DNA of 64,000 nucleotides from Mariniflexile sp. TRM1-10 (GTDB lineage Bacteria; Bacteroidota; Bacteroidia; Flavobacteriales; Flavobacteriaceae). Location: the NCBI RefSeq assembly GCF_003425985.1, contig NZ_CP022985.1:3084001-3148000 (forward strand), in the 5' to 3' direction. This document shows, piece after piece, positions 7,619 through 17,307 of this stretch. Below the pieces are notes generated by a model. The model ran no database searches and had not been told where the DNA came from. It saw only the letters and a list, made by a program, of their open reading frames with translations. The position numbers and the translations under genes were made by a program. Within the stretch, counting starts at the first letter, position 1, and each line of letters opens with the position of its first letter.

Positions 7619-8701
7619 ATGAAAAAAACAGCTGTTTTTATAGGCTTGCTTGTGCTTTTAATTCACACAAGTTGTCAAACAAAAAAAGAAGAAAAAAAAG
7701 AACAAACGGCCTTTCTTGTTACAAATCCCATTAAAAAAGATACCATAATAACCAAAGACTATGTGAGTCAAATCCATTCTATTAAGCACATAGAAATAAG
7801 AGCCTTAGAAAAAGGATATTTAAAGCAAATATTTGTAGATGAAGGCCAACATGTTAAAACGGGACAAGCTATGTTTCAAATAATGCCTAATATTTATCAG
7901 GCCGAATTACAAAAAGCAAAAGCCGAATTTAACGCTGCTGAAATTGAGCTAAAAAACACCAAATTATTGGCTGATGGTAATGTCGTGTCCCCAAACGAAT
8001 TGGCTTTAGCAAATGCCAATTACGATAAAGCAACTGCTGAAGTTGTGCTCGCACAAACCCACTTAGGTTTTACAAAAATCAACGCACCTTTTGATGGTAT
8101 TATGGATCATTTGGAAGCAAGGGAAGGAAGTCTTTTAGATGAAGGGGAGCTACTGACCACATTATCGGACAATAGTAAAATGTGGGTGTATTTTAATGTG
8201 CCAGAAGCCGAATATCTTGATTATATAATGAGTGCTGATAAAAACGCGAAAAAAGAAGTAGATCTTCTAATGGCAAACAACCAACGTTTTAACCAAAAAG
8301 GAATTGTAGAAACCATAGAGGGCGAATTTAATAACGAAACTGGTAACATTGCCTTTAGAGCCACATTTCCAAACCCAGACGGTATTTTAAGACATGGAGA
8401 AACAGGAAGTGTTTTAATGAATGTGCCTTTTAAAGATGTCATTATTATTCCTCAAAAAGCCACTTTTGAGATTTTAGATAAAACCTATGTTTTTGTAATT
8501 GGTAAGGACAATATTGTAAGACAAAGAGAAATTACCATTGGTGCAGAATTACCTCACTTATATATCATTAGTAAAGGGCTAACAGAAAAAGAGACCATCT
8601 TACTAGAAGGTATTAGAATGGTAAAAAACAATGAAAAAATCCTTACTAAGTTTTTGGAGCCAAATAAAGTATTGTCTGAATTAGACTTATATGCTGAATA
8701 A
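7619..8701 (+). CDS. RND efflux periplasmic adaptor (membrane fusion lipoprotein)
   Basis: A 360-residue HlyD/AcrA-like adaptor. A lipoprotein signal peptide ends at HTSCQ (Cys20). A biotinyl-lipoyl-like hairpin follows: EIRALEKGYLKQIFVDEGQHVKTGQ, read in pieces, then a coiled-coil hairpin at about residues 95-140, and the second lipoyl half FTKINAPFDGIMD. The beta-barrel and membrane-proximal domains fill the C-terminal half. It links the inner-membrane pump to the outer-membrane channel. It is first of three genes in the order adaptor, pump, channel, 25 bases before the pump. Confidence 0.95.
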   Translation: MKKTAVFIGLLVLLIHTSCQTKKEEKKEQTAFLVTNPIKKDTIITKDYVSQIHSIKHIEIRALEKGYLKQIFVDEGQHVKTGQAMFQIMPNIYQAELQKAKAEFNAAEIELKNTKLLADGNVVSPNELALANANYDKATAEVVLAQTHLGFTKINAPFDGIMDHLEAREGSLLDEGELLTTLSDNSKMWVYFNVPEAEYLDYIMSADKNAKKEVDLLMANNQRFNQKGIVETIEGEFNNETGNIAFRATFPNPDGILRHGETGSVLMNVPFKDVIIIPQKATFEILDKTYVFVIGKDNIVRQREITIGAELPHLYIISKGLTEKETILLEGIRMVKNNEKILTKFLEPNKVLSELDLYAE

Positions 8702-8726
8702 TTTTAGAATTTAATCTACAAAAGAC

Positions 8727-11700
8727 ATGTTTAAAAAATTTATAAAAAGACCCGTTTTGGCTATTGTCATTTCGGTGATTATCGTATTTATAGGTGGGCT
8801 TGCCATAAAGCAACTGCCTATTTCACAATTCCCTCAAATTGCACCTACTACGGTCAATATTTTTATTGCTTATCCGGGTTCTAGTTCAGAAGTATTGGTT
8901 AATTCAACTTTAATTCCGTTAGAAACCGCTATAAATGGTGTTCAAGACATGCGTTACATCGCATCCGATGCTACTAGTGCTGGAGAAGCAACCATACGTA
9001 TTATTTTTGAACCAGGTGTAGATCCCAACGAAGCCGTTGTTAGGGTAAAAACACGTGTAGATCAAGTAATGCCTTTGCTTCCAGAACTCGTTCAACGTGA
9101 AGGGGTCGTTATTACACCTGTACAACCTAGTATGTTAATGTACGTTAACCTCTCCAGTTCAGATAAAAATAATGACGAGAAGTTTCTTTACAATTACGCT
9201 TATACTAAAGTTATTCCAGAAATTCAGCGTATTAATGGCATTGCAAGTGCACAAATATTAGGTAGCCGTAAATATGCCATGAGAGTTTGGCTAAAACCAG
9301 ACCGTATGCGTGCTTATAATATTTCTGCGGAAGAAGTTTTAAAGGCCATGGAAGAGCAAAGCCTTTTGGCCAGACCAGGACGTTTAGGTCAAAGTTCTGG
9401 GATAACTTCGCAGTCATTGGAATATGTGTTAACCTATCAAGACCGATACAACGAACCCGAACAGTATAAAGAGATTATTATTCGTGCCAACGAAGAAGGT
9501 GAAATTATCAAACTAGAGGATATTGCAGATGTAAAGCTAGGAAGTGAATTTTTCGATATTTATTCGAATCTAGATGGAAAACCTTCTGCTTCAATCGTTT
9601 TAAAACAAACCTTTGGAAGTAATGGTAGCGATGTTATTAAAGCAGTAAAAGAAAAGTTGGATGAACTAAAAGTAGATTTGCCTCCAGATGTAGATTTTCA
9701 AATTAGTTATGACGTGTCCAACTTTTTGGATGCTTCCATTGAGCAAGTACTGCATACGCTTAGAGATGCGTTTATTCTGGTAGCCATTGTGGTATTTTTG
9801 TTTTTAGGCGATTGGCGTTCTACTTTAATTCCAATTATTGCGGTACCAGTGTCGTTGATCGGAGCCTTTTTTGTGATGCAATTATTTGGTCTTTCCATCA
9901 ACTTAATTACGCTTTTCGCATTAGTATTGGCAATTGGTATTGTGGTTGACAATGCTATAGTTGTGGTTGAAGCGGTCCATGTTAAAATGGAAGAAGAGCA
10001 TCTTACACCTTACAAAGCTTCATCCGAAGTACTTGGCGAAATCGGAGGCGCTATTATAGCCATTACCTTAGTTATGGTTTCGGTATTTATACCAATCTCG
10101 TTTATGACAGGGCCTGTTGGGGTGTTCTACCGACAGTTCTCCATCACTATGGCCGGTTCTATTGTTATTTCCGCAATTGTTGCCCTAACGTTAACGCCTG
10201 TTTTATGTGCCATGTTGCTTAAAAACAACCATGGAAAAATCAAAAGATCACCGATAGACCGTTTTATCATTTGGTTTAACAAAGGGTTTGAACGATTAAC
10301 AGGGAAATATGTGGCCATTCTTAATAAGATAGTCGCAAGACGTATTGTAACCTTTGGAATTTTAGCAGCATTCTGTGCAGGAATTTATTTTACAAACGAA
10401 GTCTTACCAGCTGGGTTTATACCAAACGAAGACCAAGGAATGATTTATGCCATCATTCAAACACCACCAGGTGCAACCCTAGAACGCACCAACGACGTTG
10501 CTAGAAAACTCCAGAAAATTTGTGAGGAAACCGAAGGTGTGGAATCCGTTTCGTCTTTGGCCGGTTACGAAATCATGACCGAAGGTCGCGGTTCTAACGC
10601 TGGTACGTGTTTGATTAACTTAAAACCTTGGGGAGATCGTCATCATTCGGTTCACGAAATTATGGAAGAATTGGAAGAAGAAACCAAAAACTTAGGAGCG
10701 GTTATCGAGTATTTTGAACCGCCAGCAGTACCTGGATTTGGATCTTCTGGTGGATTTGCCATGCGTTTGTTAGACAAAACCAACTCGACAGATTACCATC
10801 AATTTGAAAAGATCAACAACGCTTTTATGGAGGCTTTATCCAAACGTAAAGAACTTACGGGATTGTTCACCTTCTTTTCTGCAAACTATCCGCAATATGA
10901 GTTGAAAATTAACAACAAAATTGCCATGCAAAAAGGGGTTACCATTGGAAAAGCCATGGAAAACCTTAATATTTTAATAGGTAGTACCTACGAGCAAGGA
11001 TTCATTCGATTTGGTAGATTCTTCAAAGTATATACACAAGCTGCACCAGAATACAGACGTTTACCATCAGATCTTGAAAAGCTATTTGTTAAAAATGAAG
11101 CAGGTGAAATGGTACCTTATTCAGCATTCATGACTATTGAAAAGAAATTAGGTCCTAATGAAATTACCCGATATAATCTCTATAACTCGGCTTCCATTAG
11201 AGGTCTTCCTGCTAAAGGTTTTACAAGTGGTGATGCCATTAATGCCATTAAGGAAGTCGCTGCAAAAGAATTGCCAAAAGGTTATGATATTGCTTGGGAA
11301 GGATTATCCTTTGACGAAGCCAGCAGAGGTAACGAATCATTATACATTTTTATCATCGTATTGGTGTTCGTTTATTTTGTCTTAGCTGCCCAATACGAGA
11401 GTTTCTTGCTGCCATTTGCCGTTATTCTATCACTTCCTGTGGGGGTTTTTGGATCGTTCTTTCTTTTAAAAGCTATGGGATTGGCTAATGACGTTTATGC
11501 GCAAATTGGTGTGATTATGCTTGTTGGTCTATTGGGTAAAAATGCCGTACTAATTGTAGAGTTTGCGGTGCAAAAACACAGGCAAGGCGCCACAATTTTA
11601 GAAGCTGCTATCGAGGGCTCAAAAGCACGTTTTAGACCTATTTTAATGACCTCTTTTGCTTTTATTGCTGGGTTAATTCCGTTAGTTGTAGCAACTGGCG

Positions 11701-11975
11701 CAGGAGCTATTGGTAACAGAACCATTGGAGGATCTTCTTTAGGCGGTATGATTATCGGGACACTTTTTGGCGTGTTAATTATACCTGGACTTTATTATGT
11801 TTTTGCTAAAATGGCTGAAGGTAGAAACCTCATTAAAGATGAAGCTAGCGAACCTCTTTCGGAAGAATTTATTAGACAAAACGAAACCGAAAACCAAACA
11901 AATATTAATACCTATAGTATTAGCAAATTAAAAAAACTGTTAAAAAAACTTAGTAAAAACAACAAAGATGAATAA
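8727..11975 (+). CDS. RND efflux pump, HAE1/AcrB-type inner-membrane transporter
   Basis: A 1082-residue proton-driven pump of normal family length. The start MFKKFIKRPVLAIVISV is the standard TM1. ISQFPQIAPTTVNIFIAYPG fits the AcrB start of the porter domain, and GIVVDNAIVVVE in TM4 carries the Asp pair of the proton relay. The second half repeats the plan (LVGLLGKNAVLIVE). The C-terminal 50 residues are polar and cytoplasmic. Substrate range cannot be read, but the HAE1 class usually exports drugs, bile-like compounds or dyes. It overlaps the channel gene by eight bases. Confidence 0.96.
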   Translation: MFKKFIKRPVLAIVISVIIVFIGGLAIKQLPISQFPQIAPTTVNIFIAYPGSSSEVLVNSTLIPLETAINGVQDMRYIASDATSAGEATIRIIFEPGVDPNEAVVRVKTRVDQVMPLLPELVQREGVVITPVQPSMLMYVNLSSSDKNNDEKFLYNYAYTKVIPEIQRINGIASAQILGSRKYAMRVWLKPDRMRAYNISAEEVLKAMEEQSLLARPGRLGQSSGITSQSLEYVLTYQDRYNEPEQYKEIIIRANEEGEIIKLEDIADVKLGSEFFDIYSNLDGKPSASIVLKQTFGSNGSDVIKAVKEKLDELKVDLPPDVDFQISYDVSNFLDASIEQVLHTLRDAFILVAIVVFLFLGDWRSTLIPIIAVPVSLIGAFFVMQLFGLSINLITLFALVLAIGIVVDNAIVVVEAVHVKMEEEHLTPYKASSEVLGEIGGAIIAITLVMVSVFIPISFMTGPVGVFYRQFSITMAGSIVISAIVALTLTPVLCAMLLKNNHGKIKRSPIDRFIIWFNKGFERLTGKYVAILNKIVARRIVTFGILAAFCAGIYFTNEVLPAGFIPNEDQGMIYAIIQTPPGATLERTNDVARKLQKICEETEGVESVSSLAGYEIMTEGRGSNAGTCLINLKPWGDRHHSVHEIMEELEEETKNLGAVIEYFEPPAVPGFGSSGGFAMRLLDKTNSTDYHQFEKINNAFMEALSKRKELTGLFTFFSANYPQYELKINNKIAMQKGVTIGKAMENLNILIGSTYEQGFIRFGRFFKVYTQAAPEYRRLPSDLEKLFVKNEAGEMVPYSAFMTIEKKLGPNEITRYNLYNSASIRGLPAKGFTSGDAINAIKEVAAKELPKGYDIAWEGLSFDEASRGNESLYIFIIVLVFVYFVLAAQYESFLLPFAVILSLPVGVFGSFFLLKAMGLANDVYAQIGVIMLVGLLGKNAVLIVEFAVQKHRQGATILEAAIEGSKARFRPILMTSFAFIAGLIPLVVATGAGAIGNRTIGGSSLGGMIIGTLFGVLIIPGLYYVFAKMAEGRNLIKDEASEPLSEEFIRQNETENQTNINTYSISKLKKLLKKLSKNNKDE

Positions 11976-13407
11976 CATAAAAACATATATAACACGTTGT
12001 TTGATTGCTGTTCTGGCTGTATTATCTCTGTATTCTTGTGTACCAACCAAAAACATAAGAGCCGAAAATAAAACCGTCCCAGAGCAATATAAAAACCAAT
12101 CATCAGATACTACTAATACCGCAATGGTAAAGTGGAAAGACTTTTTTTCTGACCTAAATTTAGTCGCCTTAATTGATAGTGCTTTAGCAAACAACCAAGA
12201 GCTAAACATGATGTTACAAAAGGTACAAATGTCTAAAAATGAAATAAAAGCAAGACGCGGGGAATATTTGCCTTTTGTTGGTTTTTATACTGGTGACGAA
12301 GTTGAAAAAGTTGGTGAATTTACCCGAAATGGTGCTATAGAAAAAAACCTGAACATTCGTGAAGACGAAGAATTTCCAGAACCATTGACTAATTTTTCAG
12401 CAGGACTTTCTGCCTCTTGGGAAGTGGACGTGTGGAAAAAACTTCGTAACGGTAAAAAAGCCGCCGTTTTAGAGTACTTAGCATCTATTGAAGGTAAAAA
12501 TTTTATGGTTACGCAATTAGTCTCAGAAATTGCAAGTGCCTATTACGAGCTTATGGCTTTAGATAATCAATTGATGATCATCGAACAGAATTTGGACATT
12601 CAACAAAACGCATTAAAAATGGTAAGGCTCCAAAAAGAAGCTGCACGGGCTACACAACTAGCTGTAAGACGTTTTGAAGCCGAAGTCTATAAAAACCAAA
12701 GCAATAAATTTCAAATTCAGCAAAAAATCATAGAAACCGAGAATTTAATTAACTTTTTAGTGGGACGCTATCCACAAAAAATACAAAGAAGCTCTCAAGA
12801 TTTTATTATAAAAACAGTCGATATAATCGCTACGGGATTGCCTTCGCAATTATTATCAAACCGTCCAGATATTAGAAAAGCCGAATTTGAATTATCAGCT
12901 ACAAAATTAAATGTTAAGGTTGCTAAAGCTAACTTTTTTCCTTCTATCGGTCTTAAGGCTGGCATAGGTTTAGAAGCCTTTAAGCCTAAATTTTTAACGA
13001 GTACGCCAGAGTCGTTAGCTTATTCTTTAGTAGGAGATATCGTGTCGCCATTAATCAATAGAAATGCCATTAAAGCGGAATATAGCTCTGCAAACAACAG
13101 ACAATTAGAAGCCGTTTTCGAGTATGAAAAAGCCATATTAAATGCCTATATCGAGGTAGAAAATCAGCTAGCAAATGTGCAAAACCTTAAAGAAAGTTAT
13201 CTGCTTAAAGAAGCACAAGTAGAAGCTCTAACAGAATCGATTGATTTGTCTATTCAACTATTCAAATCGGCAAGGGCAGAATACACAGAAGTTTTGTTAA
13301 CTCAAAGAGAAGCTTTAGATTCTAAAATTGAAATTATAGAAACTAAAAGAGATCAATTATTAGCTCATGTAAAACTGTATCAAGCCTTGGGTGGTGGCTG
13401 GAATTAA
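11968..13407 (+). CDS. Outer-membrane efflux channel (OprM/TolC-like lipoprotein)
   Basis: A 479-residue outer-membrane factor. The signal peptide ends in a lipobox, LSLYSC, giving Cys24. FSAGLSASWEVDVWKKLRNG and the later LLSNRPDIRKAEFEL are the two classic NodT/OprM family signatures of the duplicated TolC repeat. It overlaps the pump gene by eight bases, so translation is coupled. A strong hairpin terminator follows the stop by 25 bases and closes the operon. Confidence 0.95.
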   Translation: MNNIKTYITRCLIAVLAVLSLYSCVPTKNIRAENKTVPEQYKNQSSDTTNTAMVKWKDFFSDLNLVALIDSALANNQELNMMLQKVQMSKNEIKARRGEYLPFVGFYTGDEVEKVGEFTRNGAIEKNLNIREDEEFPEPLTNFSAGLSASWEVDVWKKLRNGKKAAVLEYLASIEGKNFMVTQLVSEIASAYYELMALDNQLMIIEQNLDIQQNALKMVRLQKEAARATQLAVRRFEAEVYKNQSNKFQIQQKIIETENLINFLVGRYPQKIQRSSQDFIIKTVDIIATGLPSQLLSNRPDIRKAEFELSATKLNVKVAKANFFPSIGLKAGIGLEAFKPKFLTSTPESLAYSLVGDIVSPLINRNAIKAEYSSANNRQLEAVFEYEKAILNAYIEVENQLANVQNLKESYLLKEAQVEALTESIDLSIQLFKSARAEYTEVLLTQREALDSKIEIIETKRDQLLAHVKLYQALGGGWN

Positions 13408-13430
13408 AACAATTAATTTTCAAAAATTTA

Positions 13431-13458
13431 AAACCGCCTCAACCCATGAGGCGGTTTC
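13431..13458 (+). terminator. Terminator of the RND operon
   Basis: AACCGCCTCA and TGAGGCGGTT are perfect 10-bp arms around a 5-nt loop, followed by a short T stretch. It faces the tmRNA terminator on the other strand. Confidence 0.85.
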
Positions 13459-13465
13459 TATAAAA

Positions 13466-13512
13466 AACAAAACAAACCTATAAATCAGGTGTTTACAGGT
13501 TTTTTTGTTTTG
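13466..13512 (-). terminator. Terminator of tmRNA
   Basis: On the minus strand AAACCTGTA and TATAGGTTT form a stem with one bulge, followed by a T-rich run. It begins about 13 bases past the mature 3' end of ssrA. Confidence 0.65.
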
Positions 13513-13524
13513 ATAGCTTAAAAG

Positions 13525-13916
13525 TGGAGTCGGAGAGAATCGAACTCTCGTCCAAACAAGTAACCAAAAGGCTTTCTACACGTTTATTCTTTTCTTGGGT
13601 TTTCGATTACAAGCTGGTTAAAGACAACCTACTTGTAACTTAGCTTTTTTAGTTTCAATTGGGCATCAAAGCACTACCCAATCTATGTTAACATTTACGA
13701 TGCCTCAAAAAGGAACGCCGTTAACCAAGGCTTTCCGGAGACATAAAGCTTGTACACCTTGTGTACCTAGGCTAATCTTACTAAAATTCAGATTAAGCAG
13801 CTAAAGCGTAGTTATTCTCGCCGTTTAAAGTTTGACCTAGCCTTTTACGTGTTTCAAAGTCATTACACGACGTGCTTACCATTCAATTAATCTCGCTGTC
13901 AAAACCAGTCGACCCC
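13525..13916 (-). ncRNA. ssrA: Transfer-messenger RNA (tmRNA)
   Basis: The 5' end GGGGTCGACTGG pairs with the 3' CGACTCC to make the acceptor stem, and the T-arm reads GAGAGTTCGATTCTCTC. The discriminator A is encoded, but CCA is not complete and must be added. The tag ORF at 13793-13822 (minus) reads GENNYALAA and ends in TAA; the same or very similar tags occur in Bacteroidota. tmRNA rescues stalled ribosomes and marks their products for proteolysis. A long stretch between tag and T-arm holds the pseudoknots. Confidence 0.95.
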
Positions 13917-13920
13917 ATTA

Positions 13921-13940
13921 ATTCCTGCGAAGGCAGGAAT
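13921..13940. repeat. Short palindromic repeat (CCTGCGAAGGCAGG type)
   Basis: ATTCCTGCG and its partner GCAGGAAT flank an AAG centre. The same palindrome recurs at 20181-20199, 46896-46915, 47508-47527 (variant) and 48236-48255 (variant), always between genes or at a gene end. It lies just upstream of the ssrA 5' end. Confidence 0.7.
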
Positions 13941-13972
13941 CTTATAAATTGAAAAAGTATATTCTTAATTAT

Positions 13973-14105
13973 GGCGTTACCCTAAAGGTCAGGCTTTTTC
14001 TGCTATATCTTTTGCAAAAGCAAAAGGATGTCACTTCAAATGCCATAGCTATTCACGAATTCCTATTTGTTTAAATAGAAATGCATGAGTAATCCTTAAC
14101 GCGGG
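13973..14105. repeat. GCGTTA-bounded hairpin repeat, copy 1
   Basis: It begins GGCGTTACCC and ends CCTTAACGC, so the ends are inverted. The centre holds a TTTTGC/GCAAAA hairpin. It appears related to 29637-29710 and 54077-54168, where other base pairs make the central hairpin. A further CTATTT/AAATAG hairpin lies near 14062. It fills the gap upstream of the dehydrogenase gene. Confidence 0.5.
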
Positions 14106-14203
14106 CTGCAAAGTTATCAAAAAAGTTTGTATACCCTTGCAAATCCAATTATTTTAGAGCAAAATTTATACCAAAGCACAAGTTGTCAGTAAACAATCAA
14201 CAA

Positions 14204-15415
14204 ATGAATATAAAATTCGCCATCATCAAAGAGCGCAAAAACCCACCAGATCGTCGCGTGGTATTTTTACCAACAAAATTAGCCGAAGCCGAAGCTCAAT
14301 TTCCTGAAGCTACTTTTAAAGTAGAATCGTCAGATATTAGGTTTTTTTCAGATGAGAAATATAAAGAAGCAGGATTTGAAGTGACAAATGATGTGTCCGA
14401 TTGTGATGTCATGATAGGTGTAAAAGAAGTGCCTATAGAAGCGCTTATTCCAAATAAAAAATATTTTTTCTTTTCCCATACTATAAAAAAACAACCCTAT
14501 AATAGAAAGTTGTTACAGGCCATTTTAGAAAAGAACATTGAACTTTATGATTACGAAACCATTGTAAATAACAAAGGGTTTCGTCTAATTGGCTTTGGTT
14601 ATTATGCAGGTATTGTTGGTGCTTATAATGGGTTTCGTGCCTGGGGATTAAAATTCGATTCTTGGAATTTGCCAAAAGCAGGAACATTGGCCAGTCAAGA
14701 AGCTTTAATTGCCGAATTAAATAAAATAAAGCTACCCGCCATTAAAATATTATTAACAGGAAGCGGAAAAGTATCAAACGGTGCGCAACACATGTTGGAT
14801 GCGATGCGTATTAAAAAAGTTTCGGTACATGATTATTTAAATAACACGTTTAGTGAAGCTGTATATTGTAAAATTGACGTGCTGGATTATAACAAACGTA
14901 AAGACGGAAAAGTAATTGATGTGTTTGATTTTTTTAATAATCCGGAAGATTACGAATCTAACTTTATGCGTTTTGCCAAGGTAACCGATTATTACATTGC
15001 AGGGCATTTTTACGGAAATGGTGCACCTTATTTTTATACAAAACAAGATGTTAAATCGCCCCATTTTAATATTAAAGTAGTCGCCGATATTAGTTGCGAT
15101 GTTAATGGGCCTATTGCTACCACTTTAAGAGCCTCAACCATTTCCGATCCTATTTATGGTTATGACCCACAAATAGAAGCCGAAACAGATTTTAAGTCAG
15201 AAAATGCTATAGCTGTTATGTCGGTAGATAATTTACCTTGTGAGCTTCCTAAAGATGCCAGCGAAGGGTTTGGAGAGCAATTTTTACAGCATGTTATTCC
15301 TGCTTTCTTTAATAATGATGCCGATGGTATTTTACAGCGGGCTAAAATAACTGAAAATGGTAGGTTAACCGAGCGTTTTAACTATTTGCAAGATTATGTA
15401 AATGAAAAGCAATAG
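14204..15415 (+). CDS. Saccharopine-dehydrogenase-like NAD(P)-binding oxidoreductase
   Basis: The open frame begins with a TTG at 14183, but ATG 14204 gives MNIKFAIIKERKNPPDRRVV, the normal start of the alanine-dehydrogenase/PNT N-terminal domain, leaving 403 residues. LLTGSGKVSNGAQ near residue 185 is a dinucleotide-binding loop. ADISCDVNGPIATTLRAST fits the C-terminal part of Lys1-type saccharopine dehydrogenases. The physiological substrate in Flavobacteriia is not established. It is followed at 38 bases by an SDR gene. Confidence 0.8.
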   Translation: MNIKFAIIKERKNPPDRRVVFLPTKLAEAEAQFPEATFKVESSDIRFFSDEKYKEAGFEVTNDVSDCDVMIGVKEVPIEALIPNKKYFFFSHTIKKQPYNRKLLQAILEKNIELYDYETIVNNKGFRLIGFGYYAGIVGAYNGFRAWGLKFDSWNLPKAGTLASQEALIAELNKIKLPAIKILLTGSGKVSNGAQHMLDAMRIKKVSVHDYLNNTFSEAVYCKIDVLDYNKRKDGKVIDVFDFFNNPEDYESNFMRFAKVTDYYIAGHFYGNGAPYFYTKQDVKSPHFNIKVVADISCDVNGPIATTLRASTISDPIYGYDPQIEAETDFKSENAIAVMSVDNLPCELPKDASEGFGEQFLQHVIPAFFNNDADGILQRAKITENGRLTERFNYLQDYVNEKQ

Positions 15416-15453
15416 CTTTGTATGTTAAACTCCCCTAATTGGAACTTAAATTT

Positions 15454-16236
15454 ATGACAAAAACTGCATTAATAACTGGAGCTGCTTCAGGGTTAGGCTA
15501 TGAATTGGCTTTGCTATTGGCCAATGATGGCTATGACTTAATTTTAATAGATATAGATAATACTAACTTACAAATTGCAAAAACTGACATAGAGAAAATG
15601 TTTTCGTGCAGTGTGTCTACACTATTAAAAGATTTAAGCAAACCCAATGTAGCTGCCGAAATAATGGAAGAAATTAATCATGTGCCAGTGGATGTTTTGG
15701 TCAATAATGCTGGGTTTGGCTTATTTGGAACTTTTGCCAATACCGAGTGGGAACGTGAGCTGGATATGTTGCATGTGCATATTTTAACTACAACGCATTT
15801 AACAAAGCTCATACTAGAAGGCATGTTAAAACGTGGTTCGGGAAAAATACTTAATATGTCTTCGTTGGCGGCTTTTCAACCGGGACCGCTTATGTCTATT
15901 TATTACGCTTCCAAGTCGTATTTATTATCATTTTCTGAAGCTATTGCCAACGAGTTAAAAGGTACAGGTATAACTGTTACAGCATTATGTCCAGGGCCAA
16001 CTAAAACGTCGTTTCAAAAAGTCGTTTCAAAGAACACTTCAGAAAATAAGATTAGTTTTAATATGGCATGCGCATCAGAAGTAGCGCTTTATGGTTATAA
16101 CGCTATGCAAAAAGGGAAAACGGTTGCTATTCCGGGTGCTATAAATAAATTTCTTTCAACCATACATCGCTTTGTTTCTAGAAGTATGGCTACAAGGATT
16201 GTTAGAAACCTGCAGGAAAAAAATAGGGACGAATAA
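15454..16236 (+). CDS. Short-chain dehydrogenase/reductase (SDR)
   Basis: ATG 15454 yields MTKTALITGAASGLGYELA, the typical Rossmann start with TGxxxGxG, and is preferred over the upstream TTG. NNAG stands near residue 86, the catalytic Ser in MSSLAAF near 138, and YYASK near 151 holds the catalytic Tyr-Lys. Length 260 residues is normal for classical SDRs. LCPGPTKTSF follows as usual. The substrate is unknown. It lies 38 bases after the saccharopine-dehydrogenase-like gene and may be co-transcribed. Confidence 0.92.
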   Translation: MTKTALITGAASGLGYELALLLANDGYDLILIDIDNTNLQIAKTDIEKMFSCSVSTLLKDLSKPNVAAEIMEEINHVPVDVLVNNAGFGLFGTFANTEWERELDMLHVHILTTTHLTKLILEGMLKRGSGKILNMSSLAAFQPGPLMSIYYASKSYLLSFSEAIANELKGTGITVTALCPGPTKTSFQKVVSKNTSENKISFNMACASEVALYGYNAMQKGKTVAIPGAINKFLSTIHRFVSRSMATRIVRNLQEKNRDE

Positions 16237-16445
16237 TAATTTTATTAGTGTCCGATTAAAGATTCAAGACCGTTCGCTAAAAGAAAATAGCATATAGACT
16301 AAATAACAATGATGTAATAATTCCTAAGAAATTAAACTAAAGTATATATTTTCTTGGTTTATTTGATGAATATCTTTTTATAGTTGTTAAAAAAGAATTA
16401 TCTTATAAGATAATTAGCTGAGTATTAACTAAAAAGAGATATATT

Positions 16446-17195
16446 ATGAATCCTCCTTTAATGTTTACGATTGTTATTGTGGTATTCCTATTATCGGGTA
16501 TACGCATTATTTTTGAATACAAACGCGCTTTAAAATTTAGGTTTGGTAAATATATTAAAACCTTACAACCTGGATTTAGATGGATTATTCCCATAGTTGA
16601 GACTATACAGATAGTGGATATTCGGGTCATCACAATTAATGTGGTTTCCCAGGAAGTTATGACCGAAGATAACGTGCCATGTAGTATTGATGGTGTGGTA
16701 TTTTTTAAGGTTATTGACCCAGAAATGGCAGTCTTGGAAGTTGAAGAATACGAATTTGCCATTACGCAATTATCACAGGCTGCTTTGCGTGATGTTTGCG
16801 GTAAGGTTGAACTGGATACCATTCTGTCCAAACGGGAAGAAATGGGTAAAAACATTAAGAATATTGTTGAGGTCGAAACCAAGCAATGGGGCATTGATAT
16901 TATTGATGTTAAGATAAAAGACATCCAATTGCCTGAAAACATGAGACGTATGATGGCCAATCAAGCAGAAGCAGAACGTTCCAGACGTGCACGTATTATT
17001 TTGGCATTGGCAGAAGAGCAAGCCGCGGGCAAGTTACTCGAAGCAGGTAAACTGATAGATCAATCGCCATCAGCAATTAAATTAAGGTTATATCAAACCT
17101 TATCTAACATTGCAGCAGAAAAGAACTCAACCATATTGTTTCCGTTCCCGGAAGAAGTATTGCCTAGAGAACATAAAAAAGAAGCTAGCAGTTAA
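16446..17195 (+). CDS. Slipin / SPFH (band 7) membrane protein
   Basis: A 249-residue SPFH protein. One N-terminal hydrophobic segment (residues 3-18) is followed by EYKRALKFRFGKYIKTLQPG, the prohibitin-homology start of slipins (stomatin relatives). EAERSRRARII near residue 178 begins the helical coiled region, and LRLYQTLSNIAAEKNSTILF is the common slipin ending. It is a membrane-anchored oligomer-forming scaffold protein. No adjacent NfeD-type partner gene is present. The 210 bases before it have no gene. Confidence 0.92.
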   Translation: MNPPLMFTIVIVVFLLSGIRIIFEYKRALKFRFGKYIKTLQPGFRWIIPIVETIQIVDIRVITINVVSQEVMTEDNVPCSIDGVVFFKVIDPEMAVLEVEEYEFAITQLSQAALRDVCGKVELDTILSKREEMGKNIKNIVEVETKQWGIDIIDVKIKDIQLPENMRRMMANQAEAERSRRARIILALAEEQAAGKLLEAGKLIDQSPSAIKLRLYQTLSNIAAEKNSTILFPFPEEVLPREHKKEASS

Positions 17196-17307
17196 TATAA
17201 ATTTAAAGAAAATACCTATTAGGGTCGTGGAATCCTGTTTTAATAATCAAAAAGAAGCCTTGTCATCAAGGTTCTTTTAAGACATGTGTTTTTAGATGTC
17301 TAAAAAA

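Noticed and set aside
9707..11725. Minus-strand frames inside the RND pump gene
   Set aside because: Shadows of the pump coding sequence in other frames.
13525..13916. A tRNA gene at the GAGAGTTCGATTCTCTC arm
   Set aside because: The T-arm belongs to the tRNA-like domain of tmRNA; the 5' half lies about 350 bases away and the tag ORF is present.
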